A stretch of 64,000 bases of DNA from Chytridium lagenaria. Its lineage: Eukaryota > Chytridiomycota > Chytridiomycetes > Chytridiales > Chytridiaceae. Position numbers and translations under genes: made by a program. The stretch covers positions 27,680-91,679 of the forward strand of contig JAHLKC010000154.1 of assembly GCA_025449115.1 (NCBI GenBank), in the 5' to 3' direction. Shown here piece by piece: positions 35,559 to 46,966 of this stretch (position 1 is the first letter of the stretch; every line of letters begins with the position of its first letter). Under the pieces are notes generated by a model. That model was not told the DNA's origin and did no database searches. It worked only from the letters and a program-made list of their open reading frames with translations.

Positions 35559-37419
35559 CATGTCCTCTCTGACGGTGTCGCTGGCCTTGAGCAGGGCCGT
35601 CATTGACATCGGCAACAGCAGCTCTGCAACGTCACCGCAGGATGTAGACTCGAGAGATACACCAGAGAAGCTGGCTGCACTCAAGGACAGGCTGGCCGCT
35701 ATGTCAAGGTGAGGAGGCGAAAGTTGCTGCATTGAATGAAGCTGTCCGTATCATGAACCATATGCCTAACCGGTTTCTTCTTCTTTTTTAACGCACTACA
35801 ATGCTCATTCTTCATTATGTAGTAAGCATTCATCGAAAGGATCCTCTTCAGATGCCGAAGCCCTTGAAAGACCGCCAAACGGCGCTACCCTTGAAAACCA
35901 ACGACGCTCCCCATCACCGATCCCAGACTTTCTTAACGACCCCGACATTGATCCCGAAGAGGAATTAAAGAGCCTCATGCAGGACATGGAGACTCTTAAA
36001 ACTCTAACATCGAAAGTGGACCAATTAAGCAAACTCCCACCGCCAAAATCAGACTGTGCCTGCTATATTGCCATTGACGCAGATGAACCCGCAAAGTGTG
36101 TCTCTTGCTCTGGTAGATTCGACTCAATTCGAGACCTTCAGATGCAAAGAATTGAAGCTTTGAAGATTTTAGCAGAAGTGAGGCGAAAGATGCAGAAGGC
36201 AAAGTACATGGAGGATGCTGCTGCTGCTCAAACCAGTGTGTTTACCGCAAGAATAGAGGAGCTTGGAGATTTGATGGATTCCAAGGCGGAGGAATACATT
36301 CGGATAGAGAAGGATTTGCAAGTGATGAAGGAGAAGGTTGCGGATGAGATTGAGAAGCGGACAGAGCTTCAAATTAGCAAGGATGACCTTCAGGACGAGC
36401 TGGATGAACTTTCAAAGTCTCTGCTTGAAGAGGCGAATGTGCTGAAATCGCATGAAGAGAAAAAGAGGGAAATGTTTGAGGACAAAGAGAAGATACTTAT
36501 GAAGGAGTTGACGGAGGCTAGAACGCAACTTCAAATGGAGCAGCTGCGCTTAAGAGAATTGAAGCTGAAGATGGAGGAAACAAGACAAAATGAAGACTCT
36601 CTGGATCGCTCGCTCGGCCAGTCTGATAGCGCAAGCTCGCTAAACTCCATCGCCAGTCTCTCTGGTTCTCGCCCATCAGACCCCGTTGATCCCACTCTCC
36701 TCACTGAGTTCAAAGACTTTCTTTCATACGCTCCAACAATCAAGCTGAACAAAATCGCCACCCTCCAATTCATGAAGAACGCCCTTGAGGATGACATAAC
36801 CCCCTGCCTTCGTTTTGGTGGAAACCCTCGCACGTCCACCAAACGCCTTCTAGATGCTATCATTCTCAACTCCTGCTTTATTGAAGAAATGACGAGCACC
36901 CAGATGGTCGCCCACAATTCCCTCCTTATTCAATCCCAATCTGTAAAACTCACCCCTCCCACTGACGCTCCCATCACACCTACTCAAGCCATTTTTCAAA
37001 AAACCGTCTTGGAACGCATCTCCACCTGGACATCCTCCTCATCCTCTGCAGCACAGTCCGCGATCGTACCAGGCGGATGCTCAACGTGTGGAAAGATTGG
37101 GGTAGTTAGATTCCAGTTCAAGATCTCGGAACAGCCTGAAGATCCTTGGTGTCCGATTTGCGGGCAATGCCGGGATAGACTTATCGCAGTGTGCGAATTC
37201 TACAACCTCATCAGACATATTCGGCAAGGGCTGTATTCTACACGGAGGCATGAGGATCTGTACCTTGAAATGCTCGCGTTGAAGAGAAAGATATTTTTTG
37301 CACGGATGGGGGCGGCATCGCATGTCAAATTGGAGAAGCCGTTTGCAAAGTCAAGGACTTTACTGAGGCCTGATAGCCAGCTGATGAGGGATTTCGAGGC
37401 TGTGACGTCACCGCAATAG
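35559..37419 (+). CDS. Sec2/Rabin8-type Rab guanine nucleotide exchange factor
   Basis: Two-exon gene; intron 35709-35822. It starts MSSLTVSLALSRAVID at 35559 and encodes about 580 residues. A long coiled coil runs from about residue 120 to 320. It contains the Sec2 signature DDLQDELDELSKSLLEEAN, the segment that opens Rab8/Sec4 for GDP release in secretion (and, in ciliated cells, ciliogenesis). A CxC/CVSC cysteine cluster (CACY, CVSC) precedes the coil. The C-terminal third, LLTEFKDFLSYAPTIKLNK to CRDRLIAVCEFYNLIRHIRQ with CSTCG and CPIC, matches the conserved C-terminal region of animal Rabin8 and not yeast Sec2, suggesting the ancestral architecture. The frame is intact throughout. Confidence 0.88.
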
Positions 37420-37656
37420 CCTTGCTGATAGATGATAGATAATGTTGGTGGATTTGGGAGCTTTCTGTTGCAATTATTTTTATCATAGTTTTATTCTACG
37501 TGTTTTGTCTCGCGTCCCCTTGCCTCTTGGTAATTGAGGGGCGAGTTCGTATCTCCCTCTCCCATTCTGCCTCTCCCATGTCCAGACCATCATTTAGCGC
37601 CTTAGCTGAGTTGCAAGAGAAGGCCATCATCCGTCTTGTACCACGTCATTCTCAAA

Positions 37657-39980
37657 ATGTCTACTGCTCCAGCAACCGTTGACGCAGCTGAAGATGGCGA
37701 GCTCATGGATATGGAACCACCAGTAGAGTCGTCCACTGCTGATGATAGTACTGGAGAGACTATACCTGAAGTATCGCAGGAGAGGGTTGAACCAGATGCT
37801 GTGATATTCGAACCTGTCGTGCAAGTTGTCCTAAAGGAAGAAGCTGTCGATCATCTCATGGAGGCTGCGCCATCTGCCGTGGAACAATCTGGTCAAGCTC
37901 CAAAAGCTGAATCGGTCATGGGAGAGCCAGTGATGCAGCGCTCGCTTGAGGTGCCAGCGGTTGCGGCGGATGAACAAGAGCAGTCGAACCAGACAACAGT
38001 TGAAAATTGTAATGATACGCCATTCATTCTGACTCTTGCTCTAATTACTTAATTAGCCCCACATCCTCCACACATGCCATTTTCTGGATTTCCAGCAATA
38101 CCCAGGGATCTTACCCCACAGTCTGTGGAAAGGACGGTTGAGGAGATTGGAGGTGACAACGGGGAGGCCGCGATTGTAGCGGGGATGAAAAGGACGCGCG
38201 ACGATGAATCAGGAAAGTTGGATGCAGACGACGCGTCGTCAACGTCACTTCCAAAGGTGCCAGAAAAAGCAAAGAGTGCGGGGACGGTTTCTGTGGACAA
38301 TGCTGCATTGGAGAGGATTCCTGAGAGCATTCAGCAAAAATGCTTAGGTACAAGGCGCAAATATCTATTCAGTTTACTGACATAAGCTTATAAAGGATCT
38401 GTCTTGTACACTGGCGCTCACTCTCGCGATAAGATGTCGGATAGGGCTCAAGATACTCGACTTTTCCTTCTCCCTCGATTTCATACATCGCATCTGTATT
38501 GCACTATTGACGTACGGATTCCTGCAGAGTATCTTCTTTTCGCTGAAAATATTGCCTTGAAAAATCAGGCTTTGTGGGGAACTGATGTGTATACAGATGA
38601 TTCGGACATTGTCTCCAGTAAGTTTCCCAAAAACCATCTGAAGTTTAAACTTCTTCTAGTACTAGTGCATTCTGGCCATTATCGACCAATTGATTCACCG
38701 ACGGTTCCTGATCTTGAGGAAGCAAAGGTACCGGATGTTGCAACACGTATGGAAGAGGATCCTAATACAAGCGACGTTAAGCTGCAGAACGATTCCAAAG
38801 TCCCCATCTCTCCTCACACGAAAAAGCCCACTTTTGGAGCTAAACCCTCACCTTTACCCATCCGTACTCTACCTCCCACCCCCGATCACCCTTACCAAGC
38901 CAAACGCGATCCTTTCAATTCTCGTCTGCCCGACCACGATCTCTGCGTCACCCTCCGCATCCTTCCACGACTGACTCGGTACACCGGAAGCGCGCGATTT
39001 GGCGTTTCGTCTCGAGGTTGGGGATGCAGTCATGATGGCGAAAGTATTAGGGTAGAGAGGATTGAGGTGGTGCCAAGAGGATCTGTTGGAAGAATGGGGA
39101 GGAAGAAGGGAACATTGGAATGGGCGACTTTAGGGTTGATTGGAAGACGGGAGGAAGTGGGGCGGTTACCGATCGAGTTTGACGAGAAACCAGCCGTGGT
39201 GGTGCCTGATGAGAAGATGGAGGGGAGAAGGGCGAAGAAGGCAAAGGTGCCTTCTAAGAGTTCTAAATTGGTAGCCACGAAAAAAGTACCACCAAAGTTG
39301 ATGGAAGACAGCGTAACCGTTGTTTTTTCGCCATATGGTGGTCATGCATGGTAACATGTTTCCCTCGGTATCCTTGTCTTCATCCTGTTGATTTCTCATT
39401 ATGCTGACATTACGCTTTGCTTTTGTTTTTCAGTATAAAGTATCAGCCATCCAGTTTTACGGAATGGCCAGAACATCTTCGCGAAACTCTCCGGGATATC
39501 AAGGCTTTAAAAGTATTGGACATGCCTGAAAGTAAACTGGCGGAGCTTGTCAAACCTTTTGAAGAAACCACACGAATGACTTTATCTGACCTAGCATCCA
39601 TGGAAAAGCTTCCGTATTGGCAACTACGAATGAAAAAAGAGGTTTTGCATATTGAGACTGCCGATGGGAAAAGGTATGGGCGTTACTATACATATAGGTG
39701 TTTCTCTGACAGTTTTTACAGCTACGAAGTATCATCCTTGGAGTCCATTGAATCACCAACAAAGTATTGTCTTAAACGTTTCGCAAAGCCCTCCGTGGCC
39801 GCCAGCACCAGAGAGTGCATTCCTGAACCACCAGGATCATCCAAGTTGGCGGCCGGTGAATCCCCCCAAGAATTCAGCGCAAGTGACATAGTTTGGAAAC
39901 CCGCTACGGTTGAGATCTCGTCTCTGACGTTGCGTGCAGTCCGTTTCTTTTGGAGACGACGCACACCACATCCTTTGTAA
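37657..39980 (+). CDS. Rxt3-domain protein, Rpd3L histone deacetylase complex subunit
   Basis: Multi-exon gene starting MSTAPATVDAAEDGELM. The N-terminal 230 residues are acidic and low complexity. After introns at 38009-38056 and 38348-38395 comes the Rxt3 domain: GSVLYTGAHSRDKMSD, YCTIDVRIPAEYL and the hallmark ALWGTDVYTDDSD. This continues over intron 38618-38659 into ILVHSGHYRP. Downstream blocks DLCVTLRILPRLTRYTG and SRGWGCSHDGESIRVERIEV are also typical of the family. A basic segment and a final helical part follow introns near 39352 and 39674. Rxt3 is a subunit of the large Rpd3 deacetylase complex, acting in transcriptional repression in the nucleus. The last exon's frame (ending RRTPHPL) is the least certain part. 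Confidence 0.85.
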
Positions 39981-40027
39981 ACAAATGAATTGACAATTTG
40001 CATAAAAACAATAATAAAAGCTGAGAG

Positions 40028-41715
40028 ATGACCTTTTATGCTAAAAAGTCTTTCAACTGGAGGTCTTTGTTTGACCTTGCTGGTGACAAAGAAAGCAGTG
40101 CAAAGTCGTTCTCGTCGCCCGTACTCGATGATGCAGCTGCAATTCTTCGGAACTTGAACAGCGAGGAGAGCGTTAGGCCCATGCTGGTTTGTGTCTAGGA
40201 TGCTTGAGGATCATCTGTTACTATCTGTTCATCCCATAAACATTTTCATGCAGCATGGTGTCCTGGGCGTCAAGATTCGATCGGCATGTCTGATTCAGTA
40301 CGATTGTAAGATGCTTTGAATTCGCAATTTTCGGCTCATCCGCTAATTGCAGCCGTTCTCCATACCAATACCAACACCTTCTGCGCAATCTCTGTGAGGA
40401 GCATAACAAGACGAACAAGAGTCGTTCAAAATATTGAGGGAACTTTGAAATGGGATCAGATCAAACATTTTCCTGTGCCAGTAGGGTCCTTTCTTCGCTT
40501 TGGTTTGCTGCGTTCTGTTTTGCAGGTCAATTCCATGGACGAGATCTTCTGAAGCATTGTTTAGATTGTAAGAAATAGACGGCATCCATACAATCTTATA
40601 AAGATAGTATTACATTCGTTTGAGGCGAATAATCCCGATCATTTGACAGAACTTGGGTCAGTCTCGTTTCATATGCATGATGTGATGAAGGTGAGAATTC
40701 CTAACATATATTGATATTACAACCTTTTCTGATTCTGTATTTATCTCATTTTTTCTAGGCAAGCCCTATCGCAGGCACGTATGATCTTTGGAATGAGAAC
40801 GTTCAAGTTGGAGATATTGATATGGAGCTGACATTCAATTACGGTCGATTCGGATATGGATATTCCTATCAGGTACCAATATATTCAACTGAAGTTTCAA
40901 ACAACATTATCGCTATTCCTTTTTTTTTTTGCTTACGCCTTTCATAGCTAGAAGAAGAAGACGCCACTGCCGAAGAAGTCGTCCAATATTCGCTTCTCCC
41001 TCGGATTATTCCTCCCCGCGATCAACGCGAACCTGATGAAGCCGTCATGGTTGTTTGCGCAACACCGCATCCGAAATTCATTCCGTTCAAGGAAGTTGTG
41101 CATCTTTCATATGGAAAAGAAATAAAGGAAGTTCTGGAGGAAGCGTCGGAGCATGCTTATAAGCCGAGCGCGCTGGTGAAGGAGATGGGGTCTTTTGAAA
41201 AAATTAGGGATACAGTGGGTTCTCTAAACACGATGCGTTGGATTAATTATTGTAAAGTACTATTCAATGTCAGATAGGGTGTCGAGGTTAACTTACCTCA
41301 GAAATTATCTCACGACGTCAACTAATGTAAGTAACATCAATGCCTCATTACTTTTTTTACATTCACCTTTAATATTTCTCAATATCACTAACATCTCGCA
41401 TTCTTACTCTCTGCGTTGCTATTCCAGCAACAAGAAACAATGGTCCCCAAATCCGATAAAGAAGAGCAAGACCAGTTCCCAGCAAAATCCTACACTCAAT
41501 TCGCCGTCCCAATATCAGCTCTAAAATCAGACGGAACGATCATCCAACCCCCAAATAGCTCGATAATAGGCAATGCCCCCTCAAGTAACACCAGAAACAT
41601 CACACAAAGGGCGGGACGGAGTAATACAATTGCGAGTACGGCGACTTCATCATTCACGTCGCAACCGCAGAACGTGAGGGGTAAAGTGGATTACTTTGAT
41701 GGCGATGACGAATAA
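40028..41715 (+). CDS. C2-like domain protein of unknown function
   Basis: Begins MTFYAKKSFNWRSLFD only 47 bp after the Rxt3 stop codon. Short exons give HGVLGVKIRSACLIQYD, TRVVQNIEGTLKWDQIKHF, a block ending LTELGSVSFHMHDVM, and GTYDLWNENVQVGDIDMEL. The alternation of beta strands, with an early GVLGVKIRSA strand and late SVSFHMHDV and GDIDMELTF strands, resembles a C2 domain; calcium-binding aspartates are not obvious. A helical region (SYGKEIKEVLEEASEHAYKP, RVSRLTYLRNYL) and a disordered tail ending DYFDGDDE follow. Exon joins around 40320-40650 and 41250-41440 are uncertain. It converges on FDXR with 55 bp between stop codons. Confidence 0.5.
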
Positions 41716-41770
41716 TTTGTGCAAAAAAAAGTAGAATAAAATGTTGTATCAGATTCCTTTATATACGCAC

Positions 41771-43576
41771 TTATCTATCCAAAATTCTATTTAATTCCTG
41801 AATTGACGTTACTTTCTCCCGCACCTTCCCCAACTCCTCCCCCTTCTTCATCTCATAAGCATCGACCTTAAGCCACTCCGTTATCGAATACGTCCGAACA
41901 TTCTGTTTAGAGAGTATAGGGAGAAGCGTCTCGGATCCACCAAAAGATGTTTTTGCAGGTTGAACCTCCGTATCTTGCAACACGCATTCGCCAGTCTCAA
42001 ATGCATCGTACATGGTTGCGGCGACTACACCTGTTGGGCCACGTTTAAGCCAGCCGCTTACGTAAAGATTGGGATACGGGGTTCGCTGATTTTGGTAGTG
42101 GGGGTAAGTGGGATAACCGAGAAAAGATTGAATCATATGGGGATTGAAAGGGGGAAAAAAAAGACCGAATTAAATGTAACGGCGTAGAACCAAAGAAATA
42201 GACTGATTCCGAAATCCGCAGGACAAATAATTACCTCATCCTTATACACCCTTCCCAATTTATTCAACACTACATGCCTCGCATTGTCAAACGGAACTCC
42301 AGGAATCGCCACACACTGATACCCAATACTCCTCACAACAACCCCACACGGTATCACTCGTTCCACTTTCTCATCTAACTCGCCATTTGGTCTAACATTG
42401 AACGCTGCACTCGTCAACATATCCCCCCCTTCAAATCGCGCAGGAGTATGCCAGAAATCTAAATGCCATTCACGCGATGCCGCAGGTGGTGATCCCGCGC
42501 CGTACTTTGCAAGCATCTCCAAAACTCTTTTCTTTGATCGGTCAAGGGTGGATGGTGCAGAGGCGTGAGAAGCTTCAAAGGCGGAGAGGGAGGAGTTGAT
42601 GAGAGGCCAGGGGGCGGAGAGAAGGGTTTGTGGTAGGTGAAGCATTTCGCGAAGTTCTTTGGCGGTCATAGCGATCTACATGCTTAATGTTAATCTTTTG
42701 GTTCGGGTATCTTATACGTACGTGTTGTGGACCTCGCCGTCCGACGATATGTACTCTTTTGATTCGACTTCTGCTGAGCGCCTCAAGTACGGGAGTTGGA
42801 GTTTCGGTTTTTCTCAGTAAATCCACAGGGCTGATGAGCATCCTATAGGCAGAGACGAGACGAATCAATACAATGATATTCAAGTAACAAAAGAGTGGGA
42901 TGCAAAATTAAAAAGTCTGGTGATTGAAAGAAGTAAAGAAAAGGTTTGCGCGCCATCGAAATCATCAAATGCCTACCTCGCAACGTCTAAAGCCACATTC
43001 CCCTGACCTACCACAACTGCCGTATCTGAACTCTCTAAATCCACTGGACACGCTTCACATCCAAACATCCCATTATACCAATCCACGATCGCCTGCGCCC
43101 CAACAACACCCTTTAAATCCTCTCCGGGCACACCCAATTTCCTATCTAGCGCAGCCCCGTAAGAGAGTACAACACGATGATAGTGGTCAAATAAATCATG
43201 GAGTTGGATATGTTTTCCAATGTCGATGGCGCCGATGAATGTCACGCGGGGATCTTGAAGGGTTTTTTGAAATTTGTGGATTACGTTCTTTGGGAGCAGT
43301 GAGTGTCCGGTATAAACACGAAGTTTCTTGGTACCTTTGCTTCGGGATGGTCAGGGGCAATACCGTACCGGATGAGTCCGTAAGGCACTGGAAGTTTGTC
43401 GAGGACGTCGATATGGACGTTTGGAATCTTTAAAAGCTTTTGGACGGTATACAAGCCGGCTTATGCATATAAAGTGAGATTAGAGATGCATCCTGTAGCA
43501 AACCTCGAGACTATGATGCCCTCTCACCTGGTCCAGCTCCCACGACGCAGATACGATTCAACGGCGTCGTCAACAT
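41771..43576 (-). CDS. ARH1/FDXR: NADPH:adrenodoxin (ferredoxin) oxidoreductase, mitochondrial
   Basis: Flavoprotein that passes electrons from NADPH to mitochondrial ferredoxin for Fe-S cluster and heme A synthesis. The start at 43576 reads [16 protein letters not shown]; spliced to [10 protein letters not shown] this gives the FAD motif GAGPAG. Then come [31 protein letters not shown], the NADP motif [54 protein letters not shown] and [13 protein letters not shown]. An in-frame Arg-rich stretch upstream of the ATG (RGFCATRTC) hints at a longer mitochondrial presequence encoded by an unrecognised upstream exon. All exons join in frame, so the gene appears intact. Confidence 0.92.
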
Positions 43577-43774
43577 GAAAGAATGCAAAAGCTGACAAGT
43601 TCTTGTTGCGCAAAACCCCCTTGCTGGAATCCGAGGTCAGCAACCAACGAGGTTGAAGAGAATTCGACTACACAACAACCTCCAACCTGTGCCATCTATA
43701 AAGCAAACATTCATCAAGCGTCCCCTTTCACTTCATTCAAAACCTTTTCCGAATCGTCATCAAGTTCATACAAC

Positions 43775-44565
43775 ATGTGTAAGTGCATTGGTGGTGGATG
43801 TGGTGTCGGTGTGCTGGTATTGTTGACACTTTTTCATGTCCCGCAGGCAAACACATCCTCAACGCACAGGTAAGTTGACAGGACGCTTGTCTAAATCTTT
43901 TACTGCAGCGGCTGCTTATGAGTTATAAGTTTGCTTACTTTCTTAATTTGAATAGGTCAGTGTCCGAGCACCCTGCTGCAAGAAATGGTTCGACTGTCCA
44001 GAATGTCATGGTGAAAGCTCTGATCATGAATTAAGGTAATCCCTAACTTGCTACCTTATACCTTAACAGTTTTCATTCACGTCTTCATGCCCTTTTATAA
44101 CTAACTATTTATTTCACCTACGTTTAGAAAAACATTGGAAATGGTAAGTGCAGAAGCATTTAACGGATGCTTGTGATTACGTTATCATTTTTCCTGTGTT
44201 CTCACGACGATAAACTTGAAGGTGTTTGCTTGCAAAAAGTGCAAAAAGGTGTTTCGGAAAGATGTCGGGAATTACGAGGAATCCGACGAGTACTGTCCGC
44301 ACTGCGACAACAAATACGTTTTGGACGCAAAGACACCGCAAATGGTAAAGGCTTCATTCCCTTTTTATTCTTTATACCTTTTAGCCTATTTTTTCTGCTT
44401 CTTTTTGTTTACATTGATATTTTGCTTCGGAAATCTATCCATTTTTATAAATCGAAATTATTAGGCTATCGGAATGAAGGAGAAGATCCTCGTATGTTGA
44501 AAGACTTCAGATCTCGTGCAAAGGAGCTTCTTGAGGAAGACTTCATGAGTGATCGTCTCGGATAG
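43775..44565 (+). CDS. CHY-type zinc-finger protein
   Basis: Small six-exon gene. The first coding exon is only four bases (ATG plus T, 43775-43778). Exons at 43847-43869, 43956-44035, 44128-44143, 44222-44344 and 44465-44565 follow. The product starts MCKHILNAQVSVRAPCCKKW, then DCPECHGESSDHEL and FACKKCKKVFRKD with EYCPHCDNKY, the cysteine/histidine layout of the CHY/CTCHY zinc finger. Proteins of this type occur in many fungi without defined function. The last exon gives a charged tail (DPRMLKDFRSRAKELLEEDF) that needs one extra base near 44478 to stay in frame. The gene is divergent from FDXR, with about 200 bp between start codons. Confidence 0.82.
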
Positions 44566-44929
44566 ACTTGCTTAACGGTCGAACTTATTTCTTTGCGCTA
44601 AAAGCACTGCATCCACCTAGCTTTGTCGTTAACTAGCGTTTAAATAGATGGAGTCCACAGTTGTGCCAAGAATTTGGGTCGGAATAAATGTACATTTAGT
44701 AATTTATCACACTTTGTGCTGTTTTGATTTCGTTTGAAGTTTTGTTTAAATATGCTAAATTAATAAGAGGATAAGTATTAAAATTTTATTAATTCTATTG
44801 CATTCAACTTTCATATACTAATATTCCTCCACATAATTGTAAAAGAGCGTTAGAGGCTGAGGACTAATGAGGTACAATGATTGACGACCGGCGCCAAGAA
44901 CTGGGAACGATAAGGCGAATGTATGACCG
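44566..44929. other. AT-rich convergent spacer
   Basis: About 360 bp between the convergent CHY gene and P2X receptor gene, rich in A/T runs near 44745-44800. No gene is seen. Confidence 0.5.
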
Positions 44930-46707
44930 TCAACAGCAAAAAGGAAAAGAGGAAAGAAATGTCAATGTGAACAGCCTACACCCTGTTGGTGACTGGACGT
45001 TCTTGCTCTCAGCCTGAGTCGCCTGAAGATAATCTTCTCTAATTTCCGGAGGATCTTCCATCGAAACTCGTTGTTTACCAATATCTTCAGTAATCTAAAA
45101 ACCAGTTAAAACCAATTAAAAAAAAGTTATTAATTAAAGAAGGAAGGCAAACCTGAAACTTTGCTTCCTTGTAGATTTCTTTTGATGGGAGCACCATTGT
45201 CATCAAGAAGTCAACGACAAGGGAAGCGACCTTCAAGAGCGCGAACGATGCGACAAGGTTGGTAAGAAGAGCCATGAATGAGAATGCGCCGATTTGCCCA
45301 CTTTGCGCGAAAATGAGGTACACGCCTATTGCGATGACAAAAATAATAAAATGCTGAGTAAATGCTCCTGATTAATATCTACGAACCATGGCGGTTAAGG
45401 ACGGTGACGGTTCCGTTGCTGTTGTAGATGGTCTGGAGAGCCTTGTATTCGGTGTTTGTAACTTGATAGAAAATATGAGATGAAGGTACAGGTATGGGGT
45501 TACCTTGCGCCGGAAAGTACTTGTATTTCAAAGAAACACTATACGGATCTCTGATCCACTTTCGCGATTTTGGTAACTAATCAAGACTAAATAAAGTTAG
45601 ATATCATTATCTGGGAAGTTATTCTACAATCTTACACGAAACAACAACTCCCGCACTTCTCTGAGTCTCATTCACTCCAGCTCCAGGGGCGCCGGAAACC
45701 TTACCCAAATCAATATTCGCGGCTGTTAGAATATCACTAATAGCCAGAACGTCGCCATTGATTCTTTTCTTTCTGTTGTCTTCATGATACTTCTCATCAT
45801 AATTCGCTAACTCCTTTCCACTCGTATCATATAATTTCCCAACCATATCGTTCCCTGAAGCGCGACAGGCGAATCGACTGCACTTCTTGCCGTATGATCG
45901 ATAAGCAGTGTCATTTTTTCGACATGAGGGATATAATACGTGGACCTGGAAATGAAACTCGCGTTGGGGCTGCCAAAGGGCGTGCAGGAGTAGTCGGGGG
46001 TTGTGCTCAAGTATGGAAATGTACTGCTTGAACAGTTTAGAGTTGGTGCAGGGTAGGTTGTGATTGTGACGCGAGTAGTGATGAAGATGCTATTGTCACT
46101 GGCTTCCGGGAATACAGCTTCCCTCTCAGTCCTGATTATGATTAGATTTATATATCTTTAGATGAACATCTCACCAAAATAGGCAACCACCGGAAGTTTC
46201 ATTGCAGAAACTGGGAATTGGGGATGAGGCGACAGCGGAAGTGTTTAACTGCAGTTGAGTCCGAATGGATCCATTGACAACGGGAAACTAGTGCAGAGTT
46301 TTACAATTTATGATGTCAGAATGTGAATACCTTGGCAACGTAAAGTGTCTTGGTAATGATCTCGTACAAGATGTCTGGAGAGGAAAGTGATCGGTAAGAT
46401 TCCAGTATTAAACACTAATTGTTCTAATAAAAACAAAGTAGCATTTACACGCAAAGATGCCGATCTCCAATGAGTAATGGAAGAGTCCGAGACGCCAATC
46501 GCGGATGTTGACAGTTTTCAGCGTCTGCATAGTAAAAGAGATTAAAAGATCATCAATGCCATATGAAGTATTTCTCTACCAACCTGGTATGCCAGGACAT
46601 GATTCCAACTAGGTAGGTGGAAAAAGAGTACGAAGTCAGTATTTTATGCAGCAAAGTTATTCAGAAGCGAATTAAGCGCGATATCAATGATGCACTCACT
46701 TGACCAT
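44930..46707 (-). CDS. P2X-type ATP-gated cation channel
   Basis: Trimeric ATP-gated channel family with two membrane helices and a large ecto-loop. The chosen start (46707) gives MVNWNHVLAYQ, then TLKTVNIRDWRLGLFHYSLE and GIFAYILYEIITKTLYVAK, matching the P2X N-terminus and TM1. The ecto-loop is Asn/Cys-rich (FCNETSGGCLFW, NCSSSTFPYL, YSCTPFGSP) and has GNDMVGKLYDTSG. TM2 reads FMALLTNLVASFALLKVASL followed by VVDF, with the conserved Asp. The YxxxK motif, stabilising surface expression in other P2X proteins, is present as YKEAK. The C-terminal tail is short and Glu-rich. About eight small introns interrupt it, and one base appears missing near 45873. In Dictyostelium P2X sits on the contractile vacuole; the location here is unknown. 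Confidence 0.88.
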
Positions 46708-46759
46708 TTCGAGTTGAAAGTCTGCAGATGTAGACTTCGGTGTTGGAGGCAGTGACGAT

Positions 46760-46804
46760 TGACGCACGAAGGACAAGTTCAATGACGCACGAAGGACAAG
46801 TTCC
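46760..46804. repeat. Tandem duplication of about 21 bp
   Basis: The segment tgacgcacgaaggacaagtt(c) occurs twice, separated by aa, directly upstream of the chosen P2X start codon. It lies in what is probably 5' untranslated sequence. The frame through it is open on the minus strand but lacks an upstream ATG. Confidence 0.85.
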
Positions 46805-46966
46805 TAATTCTTCTATGACAATTCCCTATCATGCATTAGTTACGAGGAACAATAAAAAAGCGTGATAAAAAGTCTGTTAAATGTATTTATTCTGTAATGC
46901 AAAAATATGCACCATTCGTACAGCCAGCAGATGTGAAATGCCCCAAACAGATTATGTTTAAGGTAA

